Assembly: GCF_004014715.1 (NCBI RefSeq)
Contig: NZ_CP034835.1
Coordinates: 806,001 to 870,000 of the forward strand
Length of the DNA: 64,000 bases
Source of the DNA: Pseudoalteromonas sp. R3
GTDB taxonomy: Bacteria; Pseudomonadota; Gammaproteobacteria; Enterobacterales; Alteromonadaceae
Direction of reading: 5' to 3'
The notes beneath the pieces are model-generated. The model was given only the letters and a program-made list of their open reading frames with translations. It was not told the DNA's origin and did no database searches. The position numbers were made by a program, and so were the translations under genes. Below, piece by piece: positions 38,155-49,274 of this stretch (position 1 is the first letter of the stretch; the number at the start of each line of letters is the position of its first letter).

Positions 38155-39384
38155 ATGGAAAACACGGTAATAGAATTACAATTCTCTCTGAACACATTTT
38201 ACTTTCTGGTCAGTGGTATTCTGGTGATGTGGATGGCCGCGGGATTTGCCATGCTCGAAGCTGGGTTGGTTCGCTCTAAAAATACCACAGAAATTTTGAC
38301 TAAGAATATCGCCCTGTATGCCATTGCCTGCACCATGTTTTTGCTGGTCGGCTATAACATCATGTATGTTGATAATGTTGAAGGCGGAGTAGTACCTAAC
38401 TTTGGCGCACTGATTGGTAGTGCTGCGGCGGATGCGGACCATGCGCTGGAATCTGACTTTTTCTTTCAAGTAGTATTTGTAGCCACTGCGATGTCGATTG
38501 TCTCTGGCGCGGTTGCTGAGCGCATGAAGCTTTGGGCATTTTTATTGTTTACAGTCGTTCTGACAGGCCTCATCTATCCGATTGAGGGTTACTGGACCTG
38601 GGGCGCTGGGTTTTTGTCTGAGATGGGCTTTGTAGACTTTGCGGGCTCCGCCATTGTGCATGGTGCCGGTGCCGCGGCTGCTCTGGCTGGCGTGCTGCTG
38701 CTGGGTGCTCGAAAAGGTAAATATGGCAAGAATGGAGAGATTTATCCAATTCCAGGTTCAAACTTGCCATTGGCGACACTGGGTACTTTCATTTTATGGA
38801 TGGGTTGGTTTGGCTTTAATGGTGGCTCTCAGTTATTTCTGGCTGATAAAAGTAACGCCATCGCAGTGAGTCAAATCATGGTTAATACGAATGCAGCGGC
38901 TGCGGCTGGTGCGATTGCTGCGCTGGTGGTGTGTAAACTGATGTGGAAAAAAGCAGACCTGACAATGATCCTAAATGGTGCGCTGGCCGGTTTAGTCACC
39001 ATCACGGCAGAGCCTGCGTCACCGACACCTATTCTGGCCTGTATCCTTGGTATGTTGGGGGGCTCTTTAGTGGTATTCAGCATTGTTGCATTAGATAAAC
39101 TGCGCATTGACGACCCTGTGGGCGCCATCTCTGTTCATGGTGTGTGTGGTGCGCTGGGTATTATGATGGTGCCATTTTCCAACAGCGACGCCAGTTTTGC
39201 GACACAAGCCATTGGTCTGGTGACTATTTTGGGCTTCGTATTTATTGCGTCATATATTGTCTGGGGTATGATCAAAACTCTGATGGGGATCCGTGTCGGG
39301 GAAGAAGAAGAGCTTAGTGGGATGGATCAGCATGACTGTGGTATCGATGCTTACCCAGAATTTGTGACCATTCGCAATAAGTAG
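38155..39384 (+). CDS. amtB: Ammonium transporter AmtB
   Basis: 409 residues, about 11 helices. Conserved Amt features: MWMAAGFAMLEAGLVRSKN at the N-terminus, the pore histidines in IVHGAGAAAALAGVL and ISVHGVCGALG, and the central AEPASPTPI segment. Imports ammonium across the inner membrane; closed by unmodified GlnK. 11 bp after glnK, in one operon under the sigma-54 promoter. Confidence 0.96.
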   Translation: MENTVIELQFSLNTFYFLVSGILVMWMAAGFAMLEAGLVRSKNTTEILTKNIALYAIACTMFLLVGYNIMYVDNVEGGVVPNFGALIGSAAADADHALESDFFFQVVFVATAMSIVSGAVAERMKLWAFLLFTVVLTGLIYPIEGYWTWGAGFLSEMGFVDFAGSAIVHGAGAAAALAGVLLLGARKGKYGKNGEIYPIPGSNLPLATLGTFILWMGWFGFNGGSQLFLADKSNAIAVSQIMVNTNAAAAAGAIAALVVCKLMWKKADLTMILNGALAGLVTITAEPASPTPILACILGMLGGSLVVFSIVALDKLRIDDPVGAISVHGVCGALGIMMVPFSNSDASFATQAIGLVTILGFVFIASYIVWGMIKTLMGIRVGEEEELSGMDQHDCGIDAYPEFVTIRNK

Positions 39385-39393
39385 TGAAGAAAC

Positions 39394-39427
39394 AACCAAA
39401 AAGTGCGCCTCATCGCGCTTTTTGGTT
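39394..39427. terminator. Terminator after amtB
   Basis: AACCAAAAAGTGCG and CGCGCTTTTTGGTT pair across CCTCAT, giving a long stem with an A-run on one side and T-run on the other. It closes the glnK-amtB operon. Confidence 0.85.
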
Positions 39428-39490
39428 TAAGCGGAAGTTAATCTGAGATAATCTAGCATCCATTAACTCTCAGCAAACATTCCATGGGCA

Positions 39491-41833
39491 ATGGCAGACA
39501 ATAAAAAAGCACCGAGCAAACCCCGTAAATCCCCACGCAAAACATCTGCCAAATCAGGCAAGAAAAAGACTGCCAAATCTGCAACGACAGTAAAGCAACG
39601 TTTGGGTGCATTTCGTCGTCGTGTCCTGAGTACGCTGTGGTCATTGTGCTGGAAGTTGAGCTTGGCGATGGTATTTGCCGTTGCCGGTTACGTGGTCTAT
39701 CTCGATGCTAAAGTCAGTCGCCAATTTGAAGGTAATAAATGGCAACTGCCAGTACAGGTATACGCCAGGGCGATGTCGTTTTATCCGGATCAGTACCTGG
39801 CTGAGCAGGAAGTGATTTGGGAGCTGGAGCGGCTCAATTATTCCCGTGTTAATCGCATTAAACACACGGGGCAGTTCGTGGTTCAGGGTCGTACCATCAC
39901 CGTTTATCGACGTACTTTTGAGTTTCATGACGGGGTTGAACAGGCCCGTATATTCACGCTGAATTTTGCCGGGAAAAAGCTTGCCAGCATCGTTAATGAG
40001 CAGGGCAGGCGAATTCAGGCGGCAAGATTAGAGCCTGTACAAATTGCCCGGATAGGCAATGAAAGCCGGCAGGACAGGGAGTTTGTACCACTGGCGAAAA
40101 TGCCAGATATTCTCAAAAATACCCTCCTGGTTGTTGAAGACAGGGCTTTCTATGAGCATCATGGCGTATCGGTATGGTCAATCATGCGTGCCCTCTATCA
40201 TAATATTCGTGCCGGACGCACAGTGCAGGGAGGTAGTACCCTGACCCAGCAACTGGCAAAGAATTTTTATCTGACCCGAGAGCGCTCTTTGCTACGTAAA
40301 GTCAATGAAGCCTTTATCGCCCTTATTCTGGATTTCCGTTACAGCAAAGATGAGATCCTGGAAGCTTATCTTAACGAGGTATATCTGGGCCAGGCTTACA
40401 ATCAGGGTGTGCATGGAATGGGTTTGGCAGCAGAATTCTATTTTGCAAAGCCGGTCGATGAACTTGAGTTTGATCAGATTGCCATGCTGGTTGCTATGGT
40501 GAAAGGCCCTTCGTATTACAATCCACGCCGTTATCCGGAGCGCACAATGGAGCGGCGCGATCTGGTACTCAGGTTGATGGCTGAGAATGGCTTGATCACC
40601 ACGAATGAATACCGTCAGGCGTTGGAGCGCCCCATCAGCATACAGCCTTTGAAAGAAAGCCTGATGCAAACCTACCCGGGATATCTGGAGTTGGTCAATC
40701 GTGAATTACAACGCTTGTTACCTGACGAAAATGTGGTTAACGCTGGGATCCGGGTATTTACTTACTTCGATCTGCAAAAACAGACTGCAATGGAAGATGC
40801 CATCAGTGAGGGGTTACCCTATCTTGAGCGACGTTTTTCGACGGCACAACTAGAAGTGGGCATGCTCTCGGTAAATATTGAAAAAAGTGGTGTTTCTGCG
40901 CTGGTCGCCGGGCGTCAGCTACGATACTCAGGGTTTAACCGGGTACTGGATACCCGTCGCAACGTGGGATCTCTGGTGAAGCCCGCTATTTATCTTTCAG
41001 CGTTAGAACAACCACAGTATAATTTAGGCACTTTGCTTGAAGACGCTCCGCTGCAAGTCACCAACGCGGCAGGCAAAACCTGGCAACCGGAAAACTTTGA
41101 TCACAAATTCAGAGGTGCGGTGCCGTTGTATCGTGCCTTTAGTGAAAGTATTAACATTCCTGCCGTGAATCTAGGTCTGGATGTGGGCGTTGATACGGTT
41201 GCCCAGACTATGCAACAGTTGGGGATCGACAGTGATATTCCTCTGTATCCTTCTATGCTGCTGGGTGCTGTGGAATTGTCTAGCTTTGACGTCGCACAGA
41301 TGTATACGACACTGGCTGCCAGCGGCCAGTATGCGTCACTCACGAGTATCTCTGCCATTACCAACACCACAGGGAAGCGCTTGTATCAGCATCGCGTTGC
41401 TCGCCAATCTCGTTTTTCTCAGGAAGCTATGTATATGACGCGTTATGGACTCAAAAGAGTAACAAAAAGCGGTACTGCAAAGCGTCTGAATCAGCATTTT
41501 CCGTCAGTTCAGCTGGCAGGTAAAACAGGGACAAGTAATGAGTTGAGAGACAGCTGGTTTGCGGGATTCGATCACAATACAGTGACGGTGACCTGGGTCG
41601 GGCGTGATGACAACAAGCCTGCAAAATTGACTGGGGGCAGAGGTGCGCTGGAGCTGTATATCCGCTATTTAAAGCCTCTGAACCCACAAGCGATAGCGGA
41701 CCAACGCCCTCAGGGGATACGCTGGGCGTTTATTAATGAGCGAACCGGAGAGCAGGCCGCACCGCATTGTGGGCCAACTATTCAGTTACCCATACGTATT
41801 GAGGAATTTAACCCTCGTCCCGGGTGTGGTTAA
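39491..41833 (+). CDS. mrcB: Class A penicillin-binding protein 1B
   Basis: 780 residues. A basic, lysine-rich cytoplasmic tail (residues 1-50) precedes one membrane helix (about 55-75). Then a UB2H-like region, the family 51 transglycosylase (EDRAFYEHHGVSVWSI, GGSTLTQQLAKNFYLT), and the transpeptidase with SLVKPA (SxxK), SESIN (SxN) and LAGKTGTSNELRDSW (KTGTS). It polymerises and cross-links peptidoglycan. An alternative ATG at 39484 is out of frame; AT-rich DNA precedes the start and no strong ribosome site is visible. Confidence 0.95.
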   Translation: MADNKKAPSKPRKSPRKTSAKSGKKKTAKSATTVKQRLGAFRRRVLSTLWSLCWKLSLAMVFAVAGYVVYLDAKVSRQFEGNKWQLPVQVYARAMSFYPDQYLAEQEVIWELERLNYSRVNRIKHTGQFVVQGRTITVYRRTFEFHDGVEQARIFTLNFAGKKLASIVNEQGRRIQAARLEPVQIARIGNESRQDREFVPLAKMPDILKNTLLVVEDRAFYEHHGVSVWSIMRALYHNIRAGRTVQGGSTLTQQLAKNFYLTRERSLLRKVNEAFIALILDFRYSKDEILEAYLNEVYLGQAYNQGVHGMGLAAEFYFAKPVDELEFDQIAMLVAMVKGPSYYNPRRYPERTMERRDLVLRLMAENGLITTNEYRQALERPISIQPLKESLMQTYPGYLELVNRELQRLLPDENVVNAGIRVFTYFDLQKQTAMEDAISEGLPYLERRFSTAQLEVGMLSVNIEKSGVSALVAGRQLRYSGFNRVLDTRRNVGSLVKPAIYLSALEQPQYNLGTLLEDAPLQVTNAAGKTWQPENFDHKFRGAVPLYRAFSESINIPAVNLGLDVGVDTVAQTMQQLGIDSDIPLYPSMLLGAVELSSFDVAQMYTTLAASGQYASLTSISAITNTTGKRLYQHRVARQSRFSQEAMYMTRYGLKRVTKSGTAKRLNQHFPSVQLAGKTGTSNELRDSWFAGFDHNTVTVTWVGRDDNKPAKLTGGRGALELYIRYLKPLNPQAIADQRPQGIRWAFINERTGEQAAPHCGPTIQLPIRIEEFNPRPGCG

Positions 41834-41848
41834 CCCGAAGGCTGATCG

Positions 41849-43690
41849 TTATTCGGTTTTGAACTTAGCAATCAACTGCTTCAAAGTGGCCGCCATATTA
41901 CTGAGTTTTTGAGCATCGCTTTTTGTGGCCTCTGCGGAACTTAGTGTGTGGTCGGCAAGGTGGCTTATTTCACTCGACTCTGCCAGTGCCTGTTGGGTTG
42001 CAACAGCCTGGCGTTGTACCTGATCGCTGATCACATGACCTTGCTGGTCGATATCGGCCATACTTTGTTCTGCGGCGCTGAGTACCTGGTTTGTCTCATT
42101 GGCTGCACTGACACCTTGTTCCATTTTTTCGACACTACTGAGCATTTTCTTTTGCGTATCATTCGATGCCTGTTGCAATGAGTGAATAATGGAATGGATC
42201 TCTTCAGTCTGTTGCTGAGTTCTCTGCGCCAGAGTACGCACTTCGTCTGCAACAACTGCGAATCCACGACCTTGCTCTCCCGCTCGAGCAGCCTCTATGG
42301 CTGCGTTAAGTGCTAACAGGTTGGTTTGTTCCGCAATTTCACTGATCCCCAGGCTCACTTTGCTGATGTTTTGACTATCCTGAGCTAGTTTATCCAGCGC
42401 GATACGACTTTCTTCGAACTCTTGTTGCAATACCGTCATATGTTCGGCCAGTCGAGTGGTATTTTCACTGCCCTGTTTGACTTGTTGCGCGGCTGTGGCG
42501 GCCAGCTCAGTGGCATGGTGGGCTGAGTTTTCAACGGCATCCGCAGCATTGGCCATTTCACTGAGGGCCTGGTGTACTGTCTGGATTTTAGCTTGCTGTT
42601 GTGCCACGTCTTCCCGGGTATCCTGGCTTATCTGACTGAGCTTGTCTGTTGCGCCGTATAAGTCGATTGATGTAGTTCTGACATTTCCCAGCAAGTGGAC
42701 AAAGGCATCCAGCACGGCATTGTACTGGCGCAAGATTTCGCTAAGCTCATCTTTGCCCCGAGGGAGTGCTCTGACAGCCAGGTTGCCCCCGGCAGCTTGT
42801 TGTGCTGATGCTGAAAACTCCGCAATGGTATCTACCACAGCAAAATAGAAACCGAGCATAAGATAAAGTGCTAATAGCAGGCTGAGCACAGAGGCCAGCG
42901 CCACCAGATTGCGGATCCTGCGTTCGCTCGTCAGTTTGTTATCGAGTAGTGTTTTCAATGTCGGCGTTGCTTCATTGATCAGACCACTGAGTTGGGTCAG
43001 TACATCACGATGCGCGCTGTTAAATGCACTGTTGGTCAGCTCAATGTCATCGGGCTCAAGCAACTTATCTTTGATGGCTCGATGATAGTTATCGAGTGAA
43101 CGATTCAGCGCTGAAATTTTGTCTTTGAGACGTTTATTAACTTGTTTGTTATGTGCTGTTGCCACGCCCAGTTTGTCGTTCATCTGCGCTTTAACCAGTG
43201 GCAGAACTTTGTTTAGATTAGACAGCGCGATAAAAGAATCCGGCGTAAAGCGGCCCTGGCCAATGATATCAGTGGCTTGCTGGGCAATATTATTAACCTG
43301 GGCTATCAGGTTTGGCAGGGATTCGACCAAAGAGCGATTGAGATAAGAGCGGCTGAGATCATTATCAATGGCGAGTTTGGAAGCGATGGACAGATGTTCG
43401 AGTTCATTACCTGGCTTTAAACCTGCGGAAAATGGACTGCGTGCCAGCACCTGGGCATTGCGTTGGGCTTGCTGGTTGAGCAGGTTTTCTAAAATAGGGG
43501 GGTAAAATTGCAATCCGGCACGCTGTTGCTGACTGACCTGAATAGACTGAGTCAGGGTAGAGTTCAGAAAAAATAAGCTCAGACTGAGTGGCACCAAGAG
43601 AATGCCAAATACCAGGCTGATTTTTGTTTTGTATTTTAGCTGTGCCATAAAAGCGATGGCTGGGCTGGCGGCTGATCTGAGTCCTGTCAT
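41849..43690 (-). CDS. Methyl-accepting chemotaxis protein
   Basis: 613 residues: an N-terminal membrane helix (about 20-45), a periplasmic sensing region of about 210 residues, a second helix (about 265-290), a HAMP linker and the signalling domain. The highly conserved hairpin [20 protein letters not shown] and [20 protein letters not shown] are exact to the family. The ligand is unknown. Alternative start at M15 would remove 14 residues before the helix. No CheA or CheW genes are nearby. Convergent with mrcB, 15 bp apart. Confidence 0.95.
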   Translation of the reverse strand: MTGLRSAASPAIAFMAQLKYKTKISLVFGILLVPLSLSLFFLNSTLTQSIQVSQQQRAGLQFYPPILENLLNQQAQRNAQVLARSPFSAGLKPGNELEHLSIASKLAIDNDLSRSYLNRSLVESLPNLIAQVNNIAQQATDIIGQGRFTPDSFIALSNLNKVLPLVKAQMNDKLGVATAHNKQVNKRLKDKISALNRSLDNYHRAIKDKLLEPDDIELTNSAFNSAHRDVLTQLSGLINEATPTLKTLLDNKLTSERRIRNLVALASVLSLLLALYLMLGFYFAVVDTIAEFSASAQQAAGGNLAVRALPRGKDELSEILRQYNAVLDAFVHLLGNVRTTSIDLYGATDKLSQISQDTREDVAQQQAKIQTVHQALSEMANAADAVENSAHHATELAATAAQQVKQGSENTTRLAEHMTVLQQEFEESRIALDKLAQDSQNISKVSLGISEIAEQTNLLALNAAIEAARAGEQGRGFAVVADEVRTLAQRTQQQTEEIHSIIHSLQQASNDTQKKMLSSVEKMEQGVSAANETNQVLSAAEQSMADIDQQGHVISDQVQRQAVATQQALAESSEISHLADHTLSSAEATKSDAQKLSNMAATLKQLIAKFKTE

Positions 43691-43780
43691 AATGTTATCT
43701 TTGCTTATAAGTCACTGTTAGGAGACCGTGAATAAGCAAAGAATAGTTCAAAGCATCGAAAGTTTTTACTGTCAGCCACA

Positions 43781-43804
43781 AAAAAAGCCCCATTGGGGCT
43801 TTTT
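43781..43804 (-). terminator. Terminator after hemL
   Basis: Minus strand: AAAAAGCCCC, loop AAT, GGGGCTTTTTT. It lies 25 bp past the hemL stop and separates it from the chemoreceptor gene. Confidence 0.9.
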
Positions 43805-43828
43805 AGGTATTTGAGCTATACGGATTTA

Positions 43829-45115
43829 TCAGGCAGCAAGCTTAGCAAAAGCGCGTTCTGCGGCCTTGATTGTTTCAGCAATATCTTCGTCGCTGTGCAT
43901 GGTGCTGACAAAGCCGGCTTCGAACGCGGACGGAGCCAGATAGACACCTTCTTCCAACATCAGGTGGAAAAAGCGCTTGAAGCGCTCAAGGTCGCATTCA
44001 GTCGCCTGCTGATAGGTGTCAACACGTGTAGCTTCGGTGAAGAAGAAGCCAAACATACCACCTGCATAGTTGGTGGTTAGTGCAATACCCGCTGCATCTG
44101 CAGCACGCTGGAAACCGTCACAAAGTTGCTTGCTTTTGGTCTCAAGGGTATCGTGCAGTCCTGGCTCAGACAGCAGCTCAAGAGCTTTCAGGCCAGCGGT
44201 CATGGCAATCGGATTACCGGATAGCGTGCCTGCCTGATAGACTGGGCCTACAGGGGCAATGTAATCCATGATTTCACGCTTACCACCAAAGGCACCCACA
44301 GGCATACCACCGCCAATCACTTTACCCAGACAGGTCAGATCTGGCTCGATATTGTAATAGGCCTGAGCGCCTCCCAGTGCCACCCTAAAGCCTGTCATGA
44401 CCTCATCAAAGATCAGGACTGATTGATGGGTATTACAAATCTCGCGCAGACCTTCCAGAAAGCCTTCGACCGGAGGAATACAATTCATATTGCCCGCCAC
44501 AGGTTCAACAATGATACAAGCGATTTGATCCGGGTATTGTTCAAAGATGGCTTTCACTTCGTCGAGGTTGTTGAAAGAGACGGTAAGTGTGTGTTTAGCA
44601 AAATCAGCTGGGATCCCAGGAGAGTTAGGTACGCCCATTGTCAGCGCACCTGAGCCTGCTTTAACCAGTAGAGAATCCGCATGGCCATGGTAGCAGCCTT
44701 CGAACTTCAAAATTTTATCTCTGCCTGTATAACCACGGGCCAGACGGATTGCACTCATAGTGGCTTCTGTGCCGGAGCTGACCATACGTACTTTGTCAAT
44801 TGACGGAACAAGTGCTTTGACTTTTTCAGCCATCAGAATTTCGCTTTCCGTCGGTGCACCATAGCTCAGGCCATTTTCAACGGCATCCAGCACTGCTTGT
44901 TTAATTTGAGGGTGGTTATGGCCCAGGATCATCGGTCCCCAGGAGCCAACATAATCAATATAACGTTTGCCATCGGCATCAAAGGTATGCGGGCCTTCAG
45001 CCTTATTGATAAACAGCGGCGTGCCACCCACGCCGTTAAACGCACGGACGGGTGAATTAACGCCACCCGGGATAGATTCCTGGGCACGAGAGAAGAGATC
45101 TTGACTGATTGTCAT
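43829..45115 (-). CDS. hemL: Glutamate-1-semialdehyde 2,1-aminomutase
   Basis: 428 residues. PLP enzyme that makes 5-aminolevulinate in the C5 heme pathway. PLP lysine in [34 protein letters not shown] near the N-terminus and [19 protein letters not shown]. Full length. Tetrapyrrole synthesis also appears in hemJ two genes upstream. Its 80-bp gap to pyrB shows no terminator. Confidence 0.97.
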   Translation of the reverse strand: MTISQDLFSRAQESIPGGVNSPVRAFNGVGGTPLFINKAEGPHTFDADGKRYIDYVGSWGPMILGHNHPQIKQAVLDAVENGLSYGAPTESEILMAEKVKALVPSIDKVRMVSSGTEATMSAIRLARGYTGRDKILKFEGCYHGHADSLLVKAGSGALTMGVPNSPGIPADFAKHTLTVSFNNLDEVKAIFEQYPDQIACIIVEPVAGNMNCIPPVEGFLEGLREICNTHQSVLIFDEVMTGFRVALGGAQAYYNIEPDLTCLGKVIGGGMPVGAFGGKREIMDYIAPVGPVYQAGTLSGNPIAMTAGLKALELLSEPGLHDTLETKSKQLCDGFQRAADAAGIALTTNYAGGMFGFFFTEATRVDTYQQATECDLERFKRFFHLMLEEGVYLAPSAFEAGFVSTMHSDEDIAETIKAAERAFAKLAA

Positions 45116-45194
45116 AGTGTGTCCTTTGTTATGTGCATAAGGTATCTGGTGTTTTTTACCAAATACCTCAAATCATGAGAATAAGTGTAACAGC

Positions 45195-46211
45195 TTAGCT
45201 GTCCCGCTTGCGACTGAACCAGGGCACATCCACTTCATATTGCTCAACCTTATCGGCAACGCCCAGTGTCAGTGCAAACAGCGCCATGCGGATCAACACG
45301 CCGTTTTGAACCTGACGGAAGATAGCCAGGTTGTCGTTATTATTTAAATCATTGTCCAGTTCGTTGGCATCCCCACGGCTGTCGCGTGGTAGTGGGTGCA
45401 TCAGTACCGACTCCGGTTTACAATGTGCGTCATAAATCGCCTGACTGATGCGAAAGCCGCCACGGTATTTATTGGCTTCTTCCTGTGACGGAAAACGCTC
45501 TTCCTGAATACGTGTCTGGTAGACGATATCTGCTGCCAGGTTGCCTTCCATCTGAGATACCAGCTCAATCTGGTGACCCGCATTACTGACCGCATCCAGA
45601 ATATAGTCTGGCATCTGTAACCCGTCCGGGGCGACCATAGAAAAGCGCACGTTTTTATAGTGACACAGTAATTTAGAAAGGGAGTGCACTGTTCGGCCAT
45701 ATTTAAGGTCGCCAACCAAAGCGATATGCATGCCGTCAATGCCACGCTCAAAGCGTCCCAGTTCACGCTCAATCGTCAGCAGGTCCAGTAAGGCCTGAGT
45801 GGGGTGCTCGTTCGGACCATCACCACCATTGATCACTGGTACATCTGAACCGGTAGCAAACTCTGCAACCGAGCCAGCATCTGGATGGCGCATCGCTACT
45901 GCATCCGCGTAGGCCGAAATGACTCGGGCTGTGTCATACAAGGATTCTCCTTTGGCTAAAGCGGAACTTTGCATACCTGTGGTCTCGCGGACCGTGCCGC
46001 CTAGCAAATTAAAGGCGGTGCCGAAACTGACACGCGTTCGGGTACTGGGTTCAAAAAACAGGTTAGCTAATACAGCACCTTCTAACACGTTGGTACGTTT
46101 GTGCTTTTTAGCGTAGGGTTCCATTTTCTTAGCAACACTGAAAATCAGCTCAATGGCATCTCTGTCGAGTTCGTTGACGGAGAGGATGTTTTCACCTTGG
46201 AAACTTAACAT
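45195..46211 (-). CDS. pyrB: Aspartate carbamoyltransferase
   Basis: 338 residues, longer than the E. coli catalytic chain (311) by a C-terminal tail (EQYEVDVPWFSRKRDS) and an internal loop, as in other marine gammaproteobacteria. It makes carbamoyl-aspartate in pyrimidine synthesis. Carbamoyl-phosphate loop FFEPSTRTRVSF and HPLPRDSRGDANELD are conserved. No pyrI follows. The ATG at 46211 gives the standard MLSFQGENILSVNELDRD; the frame is open upstream to 46328 without homology. Confidence 0.94.
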   Translation of the reverse strand: MLSFQGENILSVNELDRDAIELIFSVAKKMEPYAKKHKRTNVLEGAVLANLFFEPSTRTRVSFGTAFNLLGGTVRETTGMQSSALAKGESLYDTARVISAYADAVAMRHPDAGSVAEFATGSDVPVINGGDGPNEHPTQALLDLLTIERELGRFERGIDGMHIALVGDLKYGRTVHSLSKLLCHYKNVRFSMVAPDGLQMPDYILDAVSNAGHQIELVSQMEGNLAADIVYQTRIQEERFPSQEEANKYRGGFRISQAIYDAHCKPESVLMHPLPRDSRGDANELDNDLNNNDNLAIFRQVQNGVLIRMALFALTLGVADKVEQYEVDVPWFSRKRDS

Positions 46212-46384
46212 GCGGCGATTCCTAATCACAGATTGACAACAGGAGGCGGGGAGCACTCCTAACCGAGCTCGCAAAGCAGGGGCATAAAGCGCACGCTGCG
46301 TTGGGTAACTGGAGCGACATAATAGCACAATTGTGGTTTTTTGGGCGCGGAAAATGACGGCTGGCTCGCCGTCATACTGTGTTA

Positions 46385-46819
46385 TCAGAAAACCGGTTTC
46401 ACGATGGCGAGCATGATAATGATCAGCAGTAAAATGACCGGGAATTCGTTAAAAATACGGTAGAAGCGATCGCTGCGCTGATTTCGATCGTGCTTAAAGT
46501 CCGCCAGAAGTTTGAAACAATAGGCATGATAGAGATACAGCATGATCACCGGCACTAGTTTATAGTGCAGCCACAGGTTTGCGCGGAACCATTCACGCCC
46601 GTAGCTGGTGATCAGCAAAATGCCAAAGACTGCTGTGAGAATGGCAAACGGGGTGACAAAATAGAGCAGCCGCCGCTCCATGATTTTAAGCATTGCCGAA
46701 CAGGGCTTTTCGTCTGTCATAGCATGGTAAACAAATAGCCTGGGCAGGTAGAAAATCCCGGCAAACCAGGCAACCATAAAAAAAATGTGTAGCGCTTTAT
46801 ACACGAGCAGAGTAGTCAT
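46385..46819 (-). CDS. hemJ: HemJ-type protoporphyrinogen oxidase
   Basis: 144 residues, four membrane helices. HemJ family: YKALHIFFMVAWFAGIFYLP with the essential histidine, and RLFVYHAMTDE. It oxidises protoporphyrinogen IX to protoporphyrin IX in organisms without HemG or HemY. Two genes upstream of hemL on the same strand, so the heme pathway is doubly represented here. The start ATG at 46819 is preceded by AGGTTCTATG. Confidence 0.93.
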   Translation of the reverse strand: MTTLLVYKALHIFFMVAWFAGIFYLPRLFVYHAMTDEKPCSAMLKIMERRLLYFVTPFAILTAVFGILLITSYGREWFRANLWLHYKLVPVIMLYLYHAYCFKLLADFKHDRNQRSDRFYRIFNEFPVILLLIIIMLAIVKPVF

Positions 46820-46847
46820 AGAACCTCTTGGTTGTCTTTACATTCAA

Positions 46848-48530
46848 TTACAGCAAGCTGTTTCTTGTAGTGAGAATATGGCGGATCTGATCCCACCTTA
46901 GCAAGCCCATAATTTGTTCGTTATTCTTTTGATTATACACGTATACTGCGCCGGAGCGCTTGTCTTTAAGAATGTCGAATGCGTCGGCGAGCGTTGCTTG
47001 TGTACTCAGACCTTGTAACTCAATATAGGTGATAGTCATGCTCTGCTCTGAAATTAAACTGAGGTCATATTCCGCAAGCCGGTAACCATGCTCCGCGTCG
47101 TGCACTATCAGAGGCGTCTGGCTGTCGATGGCTGACAGAGTTTCTCGGATCTGATCTTTGTCATCTGAATAGAGGAGCTTGAAGCCTTCATCCATCTCTT
47201 CCATGATCCCCACCTTTTGCAGGGCCTCCTTGGCGGGAGAAACCTGATAGGGCAACCCTTGGAAATCAAGCTGTTGCAAGAAGATTGAGCGGTTACCAAA
47301 TACTTGCAGTGCGGTGACATAGGCACAAGAAATCACTATCATAGCTGGCACCACAATCTGTGGACTGGAAGTCAGCTCCATGACCGCAGTAAGGGCAGCC
47401 AAAGGCGCATGTAAAGTGGCCGCCAGCAGGCCTGCCATACCCAGTACGCCATAAGTGCCAGCAACACTGACATCCGGTGAAATATACTGAGCGAAATACG
47501 CCATCAGGGTGCCAATTAACACGCCTAAACCAATCACAGGACCAATGATACCACCTGGGATCCCGAGCCCAATGGCAAAGATAGTGGCAAGCAGTTTCGC
47601 AATTAAAATCGTGGTGAGTAATTGAAGTTCTCCAGGGGTTTCGACTGCGATTTTAATGGCACTCATGCCTGAGCCCATGGCTTCTGGTACCAGGTAACCG
47701 ATCAGACCGGCCAGTAACCCTGCAAGCATCAGGCGGGGAAACATACTGATGGGCTTAAACGTTTTTATAATAAGCATCAGGTTTTGGTTAAATGCAAAGG
47801 CGATGGCTCCAAGCACAAAACCGCATAAAATGAGAAATGGATAGTGCCAGAACGAGAGTGTTGAAACGCTGATCAATGACAGTTCCAGATCATGGCCAAA
47901 CACATATTGCGTGGCCAGTGCGCCAGTGACCGCGGCAAGCATAATAGGCACAAAAATATGGATCTTATATTCCCTCAGTACCACTTCCATAACGAAAATC
48001 ACCGCAGCCAGAGGTGTATTAAATGACGCAGCGATGCCGGCTGCAACACCACATCCGGCGAGTGTACGGGCTGCATTCATGGGGAGGTGCAGACGCTCAG
48101 CCAGAATGCTGGCACCGGTGGCACCCATGTGCACGGACGGGCCTTCCCTGCCAACGGAAAAACCACTGATGAGCGCGACGGCACCACCAAAAAATTGGTT
48201 GACCGAATTCCAGATTGGCATTTTTCCGTAGTGCTGTTTGATGCGATAGATAACAAACGGGATACCAAGGCGGTAATGCTTAAAGCCCGTCAAGCTGGCA
48301 AACAAAGCGATCAGTAAAGCGGCACCAACAGGCAGTAAAACGCGCTGGTGTTCCGGCAAAGTGGTGAAATCATCCGGACTATCTAAAAATATGCTTTGTA
48401 CCAATAAGATGGTCAGACGAAATAAGATGATCAAGACTGCAGCAATCAAGCCTGCGCCAATTCCCAGCAAGCAAAGCTGAATGGACGTTTTTGGTTTCGC
48501 TAAGCGACGGCGTAAATTATCGAGCGACAT
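46848..48530 (-). CDS. clcA: ClC-type chloride channel/transporter with CBS domains
   Basis: 560 residues. ClC fold of about 18 helices (residues 20-440), including GFSVGREGPSVHMGATGAS with the gating glutamate and GLGIPGGIIGPVIGLG. The C-terminus has a pair of CBS domains (about 450-560) that E. coli ClcA lacks, so it may be regulated by nucleotides. It lies 28 bp upstream of hemJ on the same strand and is divergent from erpA. Exact transport mode (channel or H+ antiporter) cannot be read from sequence. Confidence 0.9.
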   Translation of the reverse strand: MSLDNLRRRLAKPKTSIQLCLLGIGAGLIAAVLIILFRLTILLVQSIFLDSPDDFTTLPEHQRVLLPVGAALLIALFASLTGFKHYRLGIPFVIYRIKQHYGKMPIWNSVNQFFGGAVALISGFSVGREGPSVHMGATGASILAERLHLPMNAARTLAGCGVAAGIAASFNTPLAAVIFVMEVVLREYKIHIFVPIMLAAVTGALATQYVFGHDLELSLISVSTLSFWHYPFLILCGFVLGAIAFAFNQNLMLIIKTFKPISMFPRLMLAGLLAGLIGYLVPEAMGSGMSAIKIAVETPGELQLLTTILIAKLLATIFAIGLGIPGGIIGPVIGLGVLIGTLMAYFAQYISPDVSVAGTYGVLGMAGLLAATLHAPLAALTAVMELTSSPQIVVPAMIVISCAYVTALQVFGNRSIFLQQLDFQGLPYQVSPAKEALQKVGIMEEMDEGFKLLYSDDKDQIRETLSAIDSQTPLIVHDAEHGYRLAEYDLSLISEQSMTITYIELQGLSTQATLADAFDILKDKRSGAVYVYNQKNNEQIMGLLRWDQIRHILTTRNSLL

Positions 48531-48779
48531 ACAATATTGGCCTGTAGAGAGTCTTGGTTGTGAGCAGCCTAGTGCCTTAGTGCTGCATTGAGTACCTTTA
48601 ATGCATCTGATAAGTGTATCAAATATTCTAAGTCCTTGTAATTAAGTAAATCAGGCAACAGAGTACTTGAGTAGGAGTTTAGCGTTTAAATCGGCTCATA
48701 GCGAAGGTGACTCTATACTTGATTAAAATAGTCAGGTATTAGATAATTCCGCCACTAAATGTACAGGGGTCGAATACAC

Positions 48780-49118
48780 ATGTCTGATCAGATACCGATT
48801 AAATTTTCCGACGCGGCGGCAAATCGCGTGAAAGAGCTTATCTCTGAGGAAGAAAACCCTAACCTCAAGCTGCGAGTGTATGTGACTGGCGGCGGATGTT
48901 CTGGGTTTCAGTATGGTTTTACTTTTGATGAAAAAACCAATCCAGGTGATTTAGAAATCGAGAAAAATGGGGTGTCTATGGTTGTGGACCCTATGAGTAT
49001 TCAATACCTGGTTGATGGTGAAGTAGATTATACCGAGGGCCTTGAAGGCGCGCGCTTCTTTGTCAGTAACCCTAATGCAACGACGACTTGCGGTTGCGGC
49101 GCGAGCTTTAGCGTATAA
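48780..49118 (+). CDS. erpA: Iron-sulfur cluster insertion protein ErpA
   Basis: 112 residues. A-type Fe-S carrier with all three cysteines: [13 protein letters not shown] and TTCGCGASF. Passes clusters to IspG, IspH and respiratory proteins. The ATG at 48780 starts at [24 protein letters not shown] at 48765 is a modest ribosome site at 11 bp. Confidence 0.96.
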   Translation: MSDQIPIKFSDAAANRVKELISEEENPNLKLRVYVTGGGCSGFQYGFTFDEKTNPGDLEIEKNGVSMVVDPMSIQYLVDGEVDYTEGLEGARFFVSNPNATTTCGCGASFSV

Positions 49119-49151
49119 AACGACTCTAAATTGACGTTTTTAAACACCCTG

Positions 49152-49174
49152 GCCATGCACTCGCATGGCTTTTT
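49152..49174 (+). terminator. Terminator after erpA
   Basis: GCCATGC, loop ACTC, GCATGGC, then TTTTT. It lies 34 bp past the erpA stop. Confidence 0.9.
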
Positions 49175-49274
49175 AGTTTCTCTATTAGACAAACCGCTAC
49201 CATTATTTTTCCCTGAGTTCTGGTACAGTATAAGGTACTGTATTGATCGTCTGTGGGAAGTCAGAGCTGTCTTG

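Noticed and set aside
46212..46328. 39-residue N-terminal extension of PyrB, or a leader peptide for pyrB
   Set aside because: The open frame upstream has no homology and no ribosome site. No attenuator with a T-run is visible, so I do not claim a leader.
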